The notes beneath the pieces are model-generated. The model worked only from the letters and a program-made list of their open reading frames with translations. It searched no databases and was not told the origin of the DNA. A program made the translations under genes and the position numbers. DNA of 64,000 bases, taken from assembly GCA_964420835.1 (NCBI GenBank), contig CAYQUO010000014.1, positions 27,809-91,808 on the forward strand, written 5' to 3'. This document shows positions 33,823-42,742 of the stretch, piece after piece (within the stretch, counting starts at the first letter, position 1; each line of letters opens with the position of its first letter). This DNA is from CAYQUO01 sp964420835. Its GTDB lineage: Bacteria > Chloroflexota > Anaerolineae > Anaerolineales > Anaerolineaceae.

Positions 33823-36669
33823 TCAATGGATCATAGCCGTTTTAACAATTGATTTTCCCTGGTGGTGTTGGAAGATGTACTTGCTGATCTCGGCAACCAG
33901 GGATGGAATAATGAGGAGCGGGAGGATCTCTTCCCATTGGGTCCAGCCGAGAGGCTGGGTATTAAATACGTCATTTAAAAACGGGATATATATAACCAGC
34001 AAAACCAGGATTGTGGATGCGAGAACAGCATAATTCATCCACTTGTTTGTAAAGAGGCCGATCCTGAGGATGGGATAGTATTCCGAGCGCGAGGTGTAAG
34101 CCCTTAAAAGTTCCGAAAGGCTTAGGGTTGCAAAAGCCATGGTCTCGGCGAACTCATAATGTTCCGAGGAATGATATCCGATGGCGAAGGCGATTAGCGT
34201 GACCGAGGTAATCGCAATAGTCTGCAGAGCGATCCCACGCACCATATAGCGGTTGATGATTGGCTCTTTGGGTGGTCTCGGAGGCTGTGACATGATATCC
34301 GGATCCCCCTTTTCCGTTGCCAATGCCAGAGCCGGAGCGCCATCGGTGACCAGATTAAGCCATAAGAGTTGTATGGCTGACAATGGAGATCGGCCAATGA
34401 ACAGCGTGGCTGAAAAGATGGATAAGATCTCCGCCATATTGCAGGAAAGCAGGTAATAAACGAACTTGCGGATATTACTGTAGATGATTCGCCCCTGTTC
34501 AATGGCTGAAACGATGCTTGCATAATTGTCATCGGTCAGCAACATGTCGGCTGTTTCCTTGGCCACATCCGTGCCGGTTATTCCCATGGCAACACCAATA
34601 TCTGCCCGTTTGATGGCCGGAGCGTCATTCACGCCATCGCCGGTCATGGCTACCACCAAATTATTCGCCCGCAACCCATCCACGATACGCATTTTGTGCT
34701 CCGGGGACACCCGGGCAAAGACATCGGTTTCCATGACAGTTGTGATTAATTGGGTATCTTCCATCTCGTCCAACTGGTTTCCGGTAAGCACTTTGTGGCC
34801 TGGAATCAGCAGGTTGATGCTTTTGGCAACTGCGCTCGCAGTATTGGGGTAGTCGCCCGTGATCATAATAGTTCGGATGCCGGCGTTACGGGCTTTTTCC
34901 AGTGCCGGGCTCACCTCAGGTCGGGCGGGGTCGATCATGCCGACCATGCCAACGAAAACCAGGTCTTTCTCGATCTCATCCGGTTGCATGCGTGAGGTAT
35001 CCAATGGCTCCGGTGAAAGGCGGTAGGCGAAACCCAGCACGCGCAGAGCTTCCTTCGTCATATCTTCATTGGCTTTTAAGATCTTTGCACGGACCTTGTC
35101 ATCCAAAGGCTTGGGATCGCAACCTATGGTCTGGTAAAGGCTGCACAGGTTGAGGACGATATCGGGTGCGCCCTTGACAAACACACCATACCAATCCTTC
35201 CTGTCTTGCGATAATACCTGCGAAATGTCCCCCTCTTGGGCCCCTTTCATGGAATGAATGGTTACCATTCGCTTGCGGGAAGAATCGAACGGGATCTCAT
35301 CCTCGCGCGGGTAGGATTCCTTTACCTCGCTGATTGTTACACCAGCCTTGGCTGCAGCAACCAGAATGGAACCTTCTGTGGGATCGCCAACCAGCCGGAA
35401 GACAGGATTACCATCGATTCCCTCGAAAGTTTCCAGGATGGAATCGTTGTTCAGAACCCCCGCCCATAAGGTGTTTGCCAAACAGGGGTAGTCCTTCACG
35501 TTAACTTTTTCCCCATCCAAAAGAAAGTCCCCTTTTGGAACGTACCCGGTACCGGTAACTTCGAAAATCTTCCCGTCCACCCAAACCCTGGTAACAGTCA
35601 TCTCGTTTTGGGTCAGGGTGCCAGTCTTGTCGGAACAGATGACACTAGCTGAACCAAGGGTTTCAACGGATGCAAGCCGACGGATGAGGGCATGCCGGTG
35701 CACCATTTCGCGCATTCCAAGAGCCAAACTGATTGTGACCACCGCCGGGAGACCTTCCGGAACGGCTGCAATGGCCAGGCTGACGGCTATCATGAACATG
35801 TTCACCCAGGATTGCGCCCCACCGCCAACAGGCAGGCGTAAGATCCCCACTATGAAGACAACGGCGCAGATGGCAAGGGTACCCCAGCCGAGCATCTTTC
35901 CGAGTTGTTCCAGGCGCTGCTGGAGGGGTGTTTTTTCTTTTTCGACCTCTTGCAGCATGTGGGCGATTAAGCCAAGTTGGGTGCGCATTCCAGTGCTGGC
36001 TACCACCCCCATGCCACGCCCGTAGGTGGCCGTGGTACCCATGAAGGCGGAATTCCTGCGGTCGCCAAGAGGAACTCCTTTTTCAAGAATAATGGAGGCG
36101 TTCTTCTGCACGGGGACCGACTCGCCGGTGAGCGCGGACTCATCGATGCGAAGGTTGACTGCTTCAAACAGGCGCAGGTCAGCCGGGATGAAATTTCCAG
36201 CCTCCAGGAAGACGACATCACCGGGTACGAGGTTGCAAGCGGGGATGGAAATCCGGTGTCCATCCCGCAACACCGTGGATTCAGGGGTCGCCATTCTTTT
36301 TAAAGCTGTCAGAGCTTGCTCAGCACGGTTCTCCTGGATAACGCCTAGCACAGTATTGAGAATCACTATGGCTATGATGGCGGCAGCCTCTACCCAGTCG
36401 CCCAGCAAGGAAGAAATAACGGCTGCGATCAGCAGGAGAATAACGACAAAATTGTTCAGTTGTGAGAAGACCATCTTCAGAAAGGAAGTGTTGGGTTTTT
36501 CCAGCAGTTCGTTTGGCCCAAACCGCTCCATCCGCCTGGCAGCTTCTTCACCAGTCAGCCCGGTCGTCAAGGTTGTATCCAACCCGAGGATCACCTCGTC
36601 CTGTTCAAGAGTATGACAGGAGATCGACAGCTCATCAAATTGGTCGAGTATGGGTGTTGGTGAGTTCAT
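33823..36669 (-). CDS. Ca2+-type (P2A) cation-transporting P-type ATPase
   Basis: This 948-residue ion pump is close to the usual length of bacterial SERCA/PMR1-like ATPases. All key motifs are intact: TGES at 181-184 (actuator), PEGLPA at 304-309 in helix M4, the phosphorylated Asp in DKTGTLT at about 347-353, KGAPD in the nucleotide domain, and TGDGVNDAPAIKRADIGVAMG in the hinge. The PEGLPA ligand motif and C-terminal six-helix block favour Ca2+ (or Mn2+) export over Na+/K+ or H+ transport. GAGGA precedes the ATG at 36669. It probably has its own promoter in the upstream gap. Confidence 0.92.
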   Translation of the reverse strand: MNSPTPILDQFDELSISCHTLEQDEVILGLDTTLTTGLTGEEAARRMERFGPNELLEKPNTSFLKMVFSQLNNFVVILLLIAAVISSLLGDWVEAAAIIAIVILNTVLGVIQENRAEQALTALKRMATPESTVLRDGHRISIPACNLVPGDVVFLEAGNFIPADLRLFEAVNLRIDESALTGESVPVQKNASIILEKGVPLGDRRNSAFMGTTATYGRGMGVVASTGMRTQLGLIAHMLQEVEKEKTPLQQRLEQLGKMLGWGTLAICAVVFIVGILRLPVGGGAQSWVNMFMIAVSLAIAAVPEGLPAVVTISLALGMREMVHRHALIRRLASVETLGSASVICSDKTGTLTQNEMTVTRVWVDGKIFEVTGTGYVPKGDFLLDGEKVNVKDYPCLANTLWAGVLNNDSILETFEGIDGNPVFRLVGDPTEGSILVAAAKAGVTISEVKESYPREDEIPFDSSRKRMVTIHSMKGAQEGDISQVLSQDRKDWYGVFVKGAPDIVLNLCSLYQTIGCDPKPLDDKVRAKILKANEDMTKEALRVLGFAYRLSPEPLDTSRMQPDEIEKDLVFVGMVGMIDPARPEVSPALEKARNAGIRTIMITGDYPNTASAVAKSINLLIPGHKVLTGNQLDEMEDTQLITTVMETDVFARVSPEHKMRIVDGLRANNLVVAMTGDGVNDAPAIKRADIGVAMGITGTDVAKETADMLLTDDNYASIVSAIEQGRIIYSNIRKFVYYLLSCNMAEILSIFSATLFIGRSPLSAIQLLWLNLVTDGAPALALATEKGDPDIMSQPPRPPKEPIINRYMVRGIALQTIAITSVTLIAFAIGYHSSEHYEFAETMAFATLSLSELLRAYTSRSEYYPILRIGLFTNKWMNYAVLASTILVLLVIYIPFLNDVFNTQPLGWTQWEEILPLLIIPSLVAEISKYIFQHHQGKSIVKTAMIH

Positions 36670-37148
36670 TTTTTCCTCTTGGGCGAACGAGATTACTCTT
36701 GAAAAGGAAACCTCACCGATAGATACTGACCTCTAAATGGTCACTTGCCCACTTTTTTTGGCAGGCATCGATCCTTTGATTAGTATTGTATTAATATTAC
36801 ATCTCAGATCACTAGTTAATTTTAATATTCAATTCCTAATAAGAAATTATCCATTCAAATTAATTATAGCCGGGTTGCCTTCCGGTGCAGGTTGGCAATT
36901 TTTATCACCCCGTGTGAGGTGGTACGATGAGAGATGGGATAAGTATAACCAAAACAAACGATGTCAACGGTGGCAAATCGCGTTTTTTCTCCAGATTGTT
37001 TCTTAAACCATGAATAAATTTTATTCAGAAGATCAGCCTGCCGGAGGGCATTAAATGCCTGACCTTATGTGGGTTTTCGCGTCTCACACTCTTTTCCAGG
37101 TGGAGAGATAAGAAAAGCGATAATACACGGCAATGGTTCATAGGCTGT
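36670..37148. other. Intergenic region between ATPase and TPR remnant
   Basis: This 479-base gap has no supported gene. The part nearest the ATPase is AT-rich and holds a candidate minus-strand promoter. A short GGCATT/AATGCC inverted repeat near 37050 has no T-run and is not called a terminator. Confidence 0.5.
36791..36819 (-). promoter_or_regulatory. Candidate promoter for the P-type ATPase
   Basis: On the minus strand TTAACT (36814-36819) and TATTAA (36791-36796) are separated by 17 bases, 122 bases before the ATPase ATG, in a very AT-rich part of the intergenic region. Consensus match only. Confidence 0.3.
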
Positions 37149-37397
37149 TCATCCGCCGATGGCTTTGAGCAAGGCTTCGGCTTCCTTGCCAAGTTGGGGG
37201 TCGGTTTCCAGTTCCAGGTATCGCTTAAGGTCGACGATGGCATCCTTGGATCTGCCCATTGACCGGTAGATGGTAGCCCTTCTCTGGTAAGAGAAGGCAT
37301 ATCCGGGATCGATCCCGATCTTGGCGGTGTTCGGGACTGATCTCGCAGGAGGCGGGCTGGTCATGGATGAAGTCGCCTGGCAGCTTGCAACAATCAA
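37149..37397 (-). pseudogene. Tetratricopeptide-repeat protein remnant
   Basis: The minus strand encodes one good TPR unit (DPGYAFSYQRRATIYRSMGRSKDAIVDLKRYLEL) followed by a short C-terminal helix (GKEAEALLKAIGG) and a stop. The preceding 30 residues have low-complexity, non-TPR character and no upstream domain is visible. This looks like the surviving 3' end of a larger TPR protein. It could be an 82-residue single-TPR protein, but no convincing ribosome site is seen. Confidence 0.45.
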
Positions 37398-37426
37398 TTC
37401 GCGCTAGATGAATCGGTTGAGGATTC

Positions 37427-38815
37427 TTATACGAGTTTGAACCTTTCTGGAACCGGATGCTTGGCCACCATTTCCGAGGCGATTTGGTTATGACGCTCCA
37501 CCAGGCCTTCAAGGTCAATCGTTAGCAGTTTGCCATCCCGTGCCACCAGCCGCCCGTTGATCACTGAAAAACTGACCGTACCGACGTTGCAAAGCAGAAG
37601 GGCGGCCAGGGGATCGTGGACAGCACCTCCGGCCATGGCGATTGTATCAAGGGGTACCCCAATGATGTCGGCTGCCATTCCGGGAGCCAGTACCCCGATA
37701 TCGTCCCTCCCCAGTACCGAAGCGCTGCCCCTGGTGGCCAGCGTGAGGGCGTCGCGGACGGACAGGGCCGAGGCACCCTTCTTCACCCGCTGGAGCAGCA
37801 TGGCCAGGCGGGTCTCGCCAAACATATGATTGGAATCGTTGCTGGCGGAGCCATCAACACCGATGCCGACCTTTACCCCGGCATCCAGCATTTCCCGGAT
37901 GGGAGCGATGCCGGAGCCCAGGCGCATGTTCGAGGATGGACAGTGAGCCACACCGGTGCCTGTTTCGGCCATCATTCTGATCTCATCGGAGTTGACCCAG
38001 ACCGAGTGGGCCCACCAGACCTCCGGCCCGGTCCAGCCGACCTCCTGCATGTACCCTGCCGGCCGCCTGCTGAAGCGTTCCAAGCAGAATTTCTCCTCGT
38101 CCCGGGTTTCGGCCACGTGTGTATGCAGCATCACGGCTTTGTACGACCTTGCCAGTACGGCGCTTTGCTTCAGGAGTTCGGTCGTTACAGAAAACGGCGA
38201 GCAGGGTGCCAGGGCAACCCGAAGCATGGAGTAAGGTTCAGGATTGTGGTATTGTTCGATCACCCGCTGGCAATCCCTGAGGATGATATCCTCCTCCTGG
38301 ACCACGTGGTCGGGTGGCAGGCCGCCTTTGCTGCGTCCAAGCGACATGGAGCCGCGGGTCACGTGGAAACGCATGCCGATGTCCTTTGCCGCCCGCACCT
38401 GCGCATCCAGGGTGGAGTTGTTGGGGTACAGGTACAGGTGGTCGCTGCTGGTGGTTCCTCCAGAGAGGATCATTTCAGCCATGGCTGTCAGAGTGCTGAT
38501 ATAGACAGCCTCATCGGTCAGTTCCCCCCAGATGGGATAAAGCCTGACCAGCCAGTCGAACAATTCCTGGTTCTGTGCCCCGGGGACGGCGCGGGTGAGG
38601 GTTTGGTAAAAATGGTGGTGTGTGTTGATCAGCCCCGGCAGTACGGCCATCTGCCGGGCATCGATCACCTCGTCGGCGTTGTTGGGAAGTTGGTCCATTG
38701 GGCCGATCATTTCGACCAGATTATCCCGGACAAAGATGCTGGTGTTGTTGAGATCCCCCAATTTGGGATCATTGGTGATAACGATGTGGGCGTTTTTTAT
38801 AAGAAGTGTTCCCAT
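37427..38815 (-). CDS. 8-oxoguanine deaminase-like amidohydrolase
   Basis: This 462-residue zinc amidohydrolase deaminates an N-heterocycle; the closest recognisable type is 8-oxoguanine deaminase (product urate). Metal ligands are visible: H66 and H68 (NTHHHFYQTLTRAVPGAQN), H233 with H231 in LHTHVAE, H270 in WWAHSVW and D321 in GVDGSASND. The stretch TTSSDHLYLYPN with RGSMSLGRSKGGLPPD matches the 8-oxoguanine deaminase subgroup. AAGGTGA precedes the ATG. It is isolated from the molybdenum hydroxylase and hydantoinase genes by about 16 kb but could act in the same purine route. Confidence 0.82.
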   Translation of the reverse strand: MGTLLIKNAHIVITNDPKLGDLNNTSIFVRDNLVEMIGPMDQLPNNADEVIDARQMAVLPGLINTHHHFYQTLTRAVPGAQNQELFDWLVRLYPIWGELTDEAVYISTLTAMAEMILSGGTTSSDHLYLYPNNSTLDAQVRAAKDIGMRFHVTRGSMSLGRSKGGLPPDHVVQEEDIILRDCQRVIEQYHNPEPYSMLRVALAPCSPFSVTTELLKQSAVLARSYKAVMLHTHVAETRDEEKFCLERFSRRPAGYMQEVGWTGPEVWWAHSVWVNSDEIRMMAETGTGVAHCPSSNMRLGSGIAPIREMLDAGVKVGIGVDGSASNDSNHMFGETRLAMLLQRVKKGASALSVRDALTLATRGSASVLGRDDIGVLAPGMAADIIGVPLDTIAMAGGAVHDPLAALLLCNVGTVSFSVINGRLVARDGKLLTIDLEGLVERHNQIASEMVAKHPVPERFKLV

Positions 38816-38941
38816 TGTCTCACCTTATTAATAATGAAGTCCATTTGCATGATTGTGAAGGTTCGAAAACCATCTGCCGGCCTAACCCAACCAATAAAAT
38901 TTTATCAGCAGTGGGGAAAAGACAGGAAAATCCACACAGGG

Positions 38942-41137
38942 TCATTCAGGCAGGATTTTTGACGCCCCGCTATTCTCCTGGAGAAGAGGGCCAGATGCCT
39001 GGTCGTTAACCTGCGGGCGCAGAAAAAGCAGTGCAATGCTGAAAAGGCCGAGCATATAGACTGCAAACTGGTAACGGAAGTCCTGGGCGATGTTGCCAAT
39101 GAAAAGGAGAGCGGATTGCAACAAGGCGGGGAATGCAAATAACAGCAACCTGGTGGAACGCAGACGGAGAGCCAGCACAGCCGTACAGAACAGGTGCAGG
39201 TATAAATAGGTGGCCGGGCGCCAGATGAGCGCCTCGATATTGATGTTGTTCTGCGGTGCTTTGATCAGCCAGGTGAACAGGGGAATCAGGCCTGGGAGTC
39301 TGGAGGCCTGCCGAGGGCTGTAGGGCCCCGGCTCGATCCATTGAATGTCATCCTCTTTAAGTACTAGGGAATCGCTGTACATGTAACTGTCCACCTTGCG
39401 GATCTTCCAGACCAGGTTGCTGCTGCACAACCAATGGTTGATGTCCACCCCGGGATCCCGCTGCAGCAGGTCCAGGAAGATGCGCCAGTTGGTTCGGGGG
39501 TTGGAGCGGAAGAACTTAAGATTAAAATCCGGATGGTTCTGCAGCGAGTTGACCGAAAGGCAACGGTATGGCCAGGGGGCATCCAAAGGCAGCACTGAAT
39601 CTAGGTAGGTATGTTCTTCGGGGGTGAGCGGCGTGCCAGCCGAAACGTGCGCACCAAGGTGGTGCAAGATAGGTGTATCAGCCATCACCAGGCCGCTTTC
39701 TGCCTTTGTTGCCCACAATGCAATCTGGCGTACTCCAAGCCACAAACCGGCCATCAGAAGCAGGCTCAGCAGTCCTTTGCGGGTGGTCCTCCAACTAAAA
39801 GCGGACAGCAGGACCAGCGTGCCCAGGGCAACCGGAAAGCCATTGTGGCGGTAGAGCGCAACCGCGGCGGCGGCCAGCCCGGGCAGGACCCAATTAACAC
39901 CTTGTCCCAGCCAGCAATAGCGGTCCAGGGTTACATAAAGGATGATTAAAACCAGAGTTAGGAAGGCGGTACTGAAAAGGACATCCTTGAGGAGGGTGAT
40001 GCTCAGGCTGCCCATTACCGGGGAGAGGGCGAAGAGGCTGCTGACCAGCCAACTGGCTGACCGTGGGAGGCTGAACTTCTCCAGCATCCGCAGACCGGAT
40101 GCAATTAGCAGGCTCAAGGCCCCAACTTGGAACAGGGCAACGGAGGCGGGGGAGAACCATAGGCGGGTGACCAGCCAAAGGGTAAGGGTGTGGGCCAGTG
40201 GGTGCAGGTCTGAATAGTGACCTGTGATTAACTGCATCCACTGGTTGGTGGAATCAAGTGCCATGATACCCGGCCAGAAAGCCAGCAGATAAAGACACCA
40301 GGCAACTATCATTGGCATAGACAACAGAATCCAACCGCGTCCATGGGTGTGAGGCAATTGGCGGCGGGAAGGTGATGAAGCGAGAGCAACCAGCAGGATG
40401 AAAACCAGGCTGGAGAAGGTTAGGCCGATCAACAGGACGCTGGATGTGCGTACGATGGGCGGGAAGGGCAGTTCCTGGTGGACATACACCACGGTAGGGG
40501 AGGGGCTGTAAAGGTCGATGGGCTGGTGAATTCCGTCCCAAGTGACCTCCACAATACCGCCATCCGGACGGGAATTGAAGAGGACATTTGTATTCTCATG
40601 GGTAAAACCTGTCCAAGTCAAATGGCCTTTACCGCTCCCTATAAAAACGATGCCGGATTCCGAACGCTGCCAGTCTCCCTTCATCTGCAGTGTATCAACA
40701 CTGTTGAGGGTGACGCCGGTGTCAAAGCCAAGTATTTCCACAACCGTGCCGGTGGATTCGGGCACCTTTTCACCTGTGGCAATGATCTCAAGATGATGAC
40801 GAGGAACCAGGACAAGATTGGGGGGTACGTATAGTGGGAAAGCCGGGATGAAGAGGAAACCGGCCACCAGGCTGAAGATGGCAGCGAACTGGCAGCGGCG
40901 TGTGCCCAGCCGTCGCAGCTGAGGCAGGAAAACGCGGCGGATGGCGGGAGCCAGCAACACGAGCAGGAACAGCCAGATTATCAATGCCAATGCCAGCTTC
41001 CTCCGGGCGACCATGTTCCCCTGCAGGAAGTACAGGAAAAGGGTGGAAGCCCATGTGGCGACGGTTATTGCGGCCAGCAAGAATGGCAGAATGCTGAATT
41101 GCTGTTTCAGGATGGTGCATATAGGTTTGGCTGGCAT
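38942..41137 (-). CDS. Large polytopic membrane protein (DUF6020-like)
   Basis: This 731-residue protein has helices at the N-terminus, a beta-rich soluble insert of about 130 residues (roughly 115-245), then a long membrane domain with AFWPGIMALDSTNQWMQL and HPLAHTLTLWLVTRLW. This tryptophan/histidine-rich loop followed by ALVQ/ALFQ-type helices resembles DUF6020 membrane proteins often found near surface-glycan genes. A GT-C-type transferase role is possible but unproven. No strong ribosome site is seen (GGAAAA only). It is monocistronic and divergent from the LacI regulator. Confidence 0.6.
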   Translation of the reverse strand: MPAKPICTILKQQFSILPFLLAAITVATWASTLFLYFLQGNMVARRKLALALIIWLFLLVLLAPAIRRVFLPQLRRLGTRRCQFAAIFSLVAGFLFIPAFPLYVPPNLVLVPRHHLEIIATGEKVPESTGTVVEILGFDTGVTLNSVDTLQMKGDWQRSESGIVFIGSGKGHLTWTGFTHENTNVLFNSRPDGGIVEVTWDGIHQPIDLYSPSPTVVYVHQELPFPPIVRTSSVLLIGLTFSSLVFILLVALASSPSRRQLPHTHGRGWILLSMPMIVAWCLYLLAFWPGIMALDSTNQWMQLITGHYSDLHPLAHTLTLWLVTRLWFSPASVALFQVGALSLLIASGLRMLEKFSLPRSASWLVSSLFALSPVMGSLSITLLKDVLFSTAFLTLVLIILYVTLDRYCWLGQGVNWVLPGLAAAAVALYRHNGFPVALGTLVLLSAFSWRTTRKGLLSLLLMAGLWLGVRQIALWATKAESGLVMADTPILHHLGAHVSAGTPLTPEEHTYLDSVLPLDAPWPYRCLSVNSLQNHPDFNLKFFRSNPRTNWRIFLDLLQRDPGVDINHWLCSSNLVWKIRKVDSYMYSDSLVLKEDDIQWIEPGPYSPRQASRLPGLIPLFTWLIKAPQNNINIEALIWRPATYLYLHLFCTAVLALRLRSTRLLLFAFPALLQSALLFIGNIAQDFRYQFAVYMLGLFSIALLFLRPQVNDQASGPLLQENSGASKILPE

Positions 41138-41410
41138 AATTTTCCGAGGAGCAAGCGCCCATTGGTAATTGTATCCTTAACTGCCCGACTTCGAATGGGT
41201 GAAATTGATTGGCGCATAAGGGGAAAATATTACGGACTATAATTATCATAAACCTGAATAATCCTCAGTGAATAAATCTGAAGGCGTACCGGCTATTTAT
41301 CCAGTCGGGAGCGCAATATGTCAGAAGTTGGCTGTAAGACCTGTGGAAAATGAACTAATTGCGGAAAACTTGGCATTCCAATGATTTTTCGCCATTCAGT
41401 TGTTACTGCT

Positions 41411-41439
41411 TGACTTTGCGCGAAAGGCATGCTATAGTA
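41411..41439 (+). promoter_or_regulatory. Sigma-70-type promoter of the LacI regulator gene
   Basis: TTGACT (41411-41416) and TATAGT (41434-41439) are separated by exactly 17 bases, giving a strong vegetative promoter with a predicted start near 41446, about 35 bases before the LacI-family ATG. Confidence 0.7.
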
Positions 41440-41444
41440 ATACT

Positions 41445-41459
41445 GCAAACGTTTTACGT
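41445..41459 (+). promoter_or_regulatory. LacI-family operator overlapping the transcription start
   Basis: TGCAAACGTTTTACG contains the AAACGTTT palindrome characteristic of LacI/GalR-family operators and sits directly on the predicted transcription start of the LacI gene. This placement implies autorepression. A weaker related sequence (CAACGGTTTTGG) lies near 42696, about 45 bases before the downstream isomerase gene. Confidence 0.65.
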
Positions 41460-41480
41460 ATAAGGTTATTATCAATTCTT

Positions 41481-42521
41481 ATGCCGACTTCGAAACGAGT
41501 CACAATCTTGGATGTGGCAAAAACCGCCGGTGTTTCTGCGGGAACCGCATCGCGCGTGTTGAATCAGCGCGAAGGGGAAATCAAAATCAGCCAGGCCACA
41601 CGCGACAGCGTGCTGGAGGCAGCCCGGAAGCTGGGTTACCGGCCAAATCCCTTCGCCACCGCCCTACGCTCACAAAAAACCGGCCTCATTGGGGCCATCA
41701 CCCGTGACATTTGCGACCCCTTCCTGGCTCAATTGGCCCGTGAGATCCAAAAGGCAGCCCGCCGTTCCGGAGTGGATATGTTGCTGGCACATGCCGAGTA
41801 CGACTTGGATGTGATCGGTCATCACTTGGCATTTATGCACACTTACTGGTTTGATGGCCTGGTGTTGCTGGGTGATATTCCCGGTGACCAGGCGGTCATC
41901 GATGAACTAAAAAAAACCCGCACGCCCTTTGTGATGGTTGCGCGCGGAGAGCACACCGTCCCGCCGATGGTGAACGTAAACGAACATGCCGGCATGGAAA
42001 TAGGATTGAATTACCTGCGACAACTGGGGCACCAGCGCATCGCCTTCCTGGGAAATCTTGAACACGGGGGTGTGCAGGAACGGTGTAACTATTTTTACCA
42101 TTACCATAAGGAGCACAACCTGCCATATGAAGATGGTTACATCCGATTGTGTTCCATGGATCATGCGGCAATCATCCATTGTGTGCACCATTTGATGTCA
42201 TTGCCACAATTACCCACGGCAATCTTCTGCGCCACAGATCAGGCTGCATTTCAGGCGATTGGGGCTGTTCAACGTTTGGGATTTTCTGTCCCGGCGGATC
42301 TATCCATTCTTGGTTTCGATGATATTGAATGGGCTTCTTATACCAACCCTGCATTGACCACGGTGCGGCAACCAGTGGAACAAATGGCTTTGCATGCGAT
42401 TGAAATGCTTTTACACCTGATCAACGGAGACAAACTAAGTATAAGCCAGAAGACTGTTCTGGTTGAACCTCTATTGGTCGCACGTGATTCTTGTGCTGCA
42501 CCAAAGGTGTCTGCAGGCTGA
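41481..42521 (+). CDS. LacI/GalR-family transcriptional regulator
   Basis: This 346-residue repressor has the N-terminal helix-turn-helix TILDVAKTAGVSAGTASRVLN (residues 8-28) with hinge LEAARKLGYRPN, followed by a periplasmic-binding-protein-like sensor domain (TGLIGAITRDICDPFLAQLA; ADLSILGFDDIEWASYTNPALTTVRQP). Length and layout are standard. The ATG at 41481 starts the canonical domain. The gene heads a plus-strand set of sugar-catabolic genes and probably controls both itself, through the operator at its start site, and those genes. The inducer sugar is unknown. Confidence 0.92.
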   Translation: MPTSKRVTILDVAKTAGVSAGTASRVLNQREGEIKISQATRDSVLEAARKLGYRPNPFATALRSQKTGLIGAITRDICDPFLAQLAREIQKAARRSGVDMLLAHAEYDLDVIGHHLAFMHTYWFDGLVLLGDIPGDQAVIDELKKTRTPFVMVARGEHTVPPMVNVNEHAGMEIGLNYLRQLGHQRIAFLGNLEHGGVQERCNYFYHYHKEHNLPYEDGYIRLCSMDHAAIIHCVHHLMSLPQLPTAIFCATDQAAFQAIGAVQRLGFSVPADLSILGFDDIEWASYTNPALTTVRQPVEQMALHAIEMLLHLINGDKLSISQKTVLVEPLLVARDSCAAPKVSAG

Positions 42522-42742
42522 TCAAAAAAGGAGAATAGCTGAAAAGGTGGGTTGACGGGTTGTTGGTCCAGACCGGTTCGGAGTGTGCCGTCTAACTCTT
42601 CATTGGTGTTGATTACTGGATATCCAATTTACAGGACGTTTCCAGTTGGCAGGAAGATGCATGGTATTGAGACAACTTTTTCGGGAAATCCATTTCAACG
42701 GTTTTGGTAAAAATTCGTGACAACAAATATTAGGAGATTGCA

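Noticed and set aside
38850..38880. GGTTCGAAAACC resembling a tRNA T-arm
   Set aside because: No cloverleaf can be built around it; no acceptor or anticodon stem pairs.
37616..38962. Plus-strand open frame of 448 codons opposite the deaminase
   Set aside because: It mirrors the well-supported 8-oxoguanine deaminase-like gene and shows no recognisable protein features.
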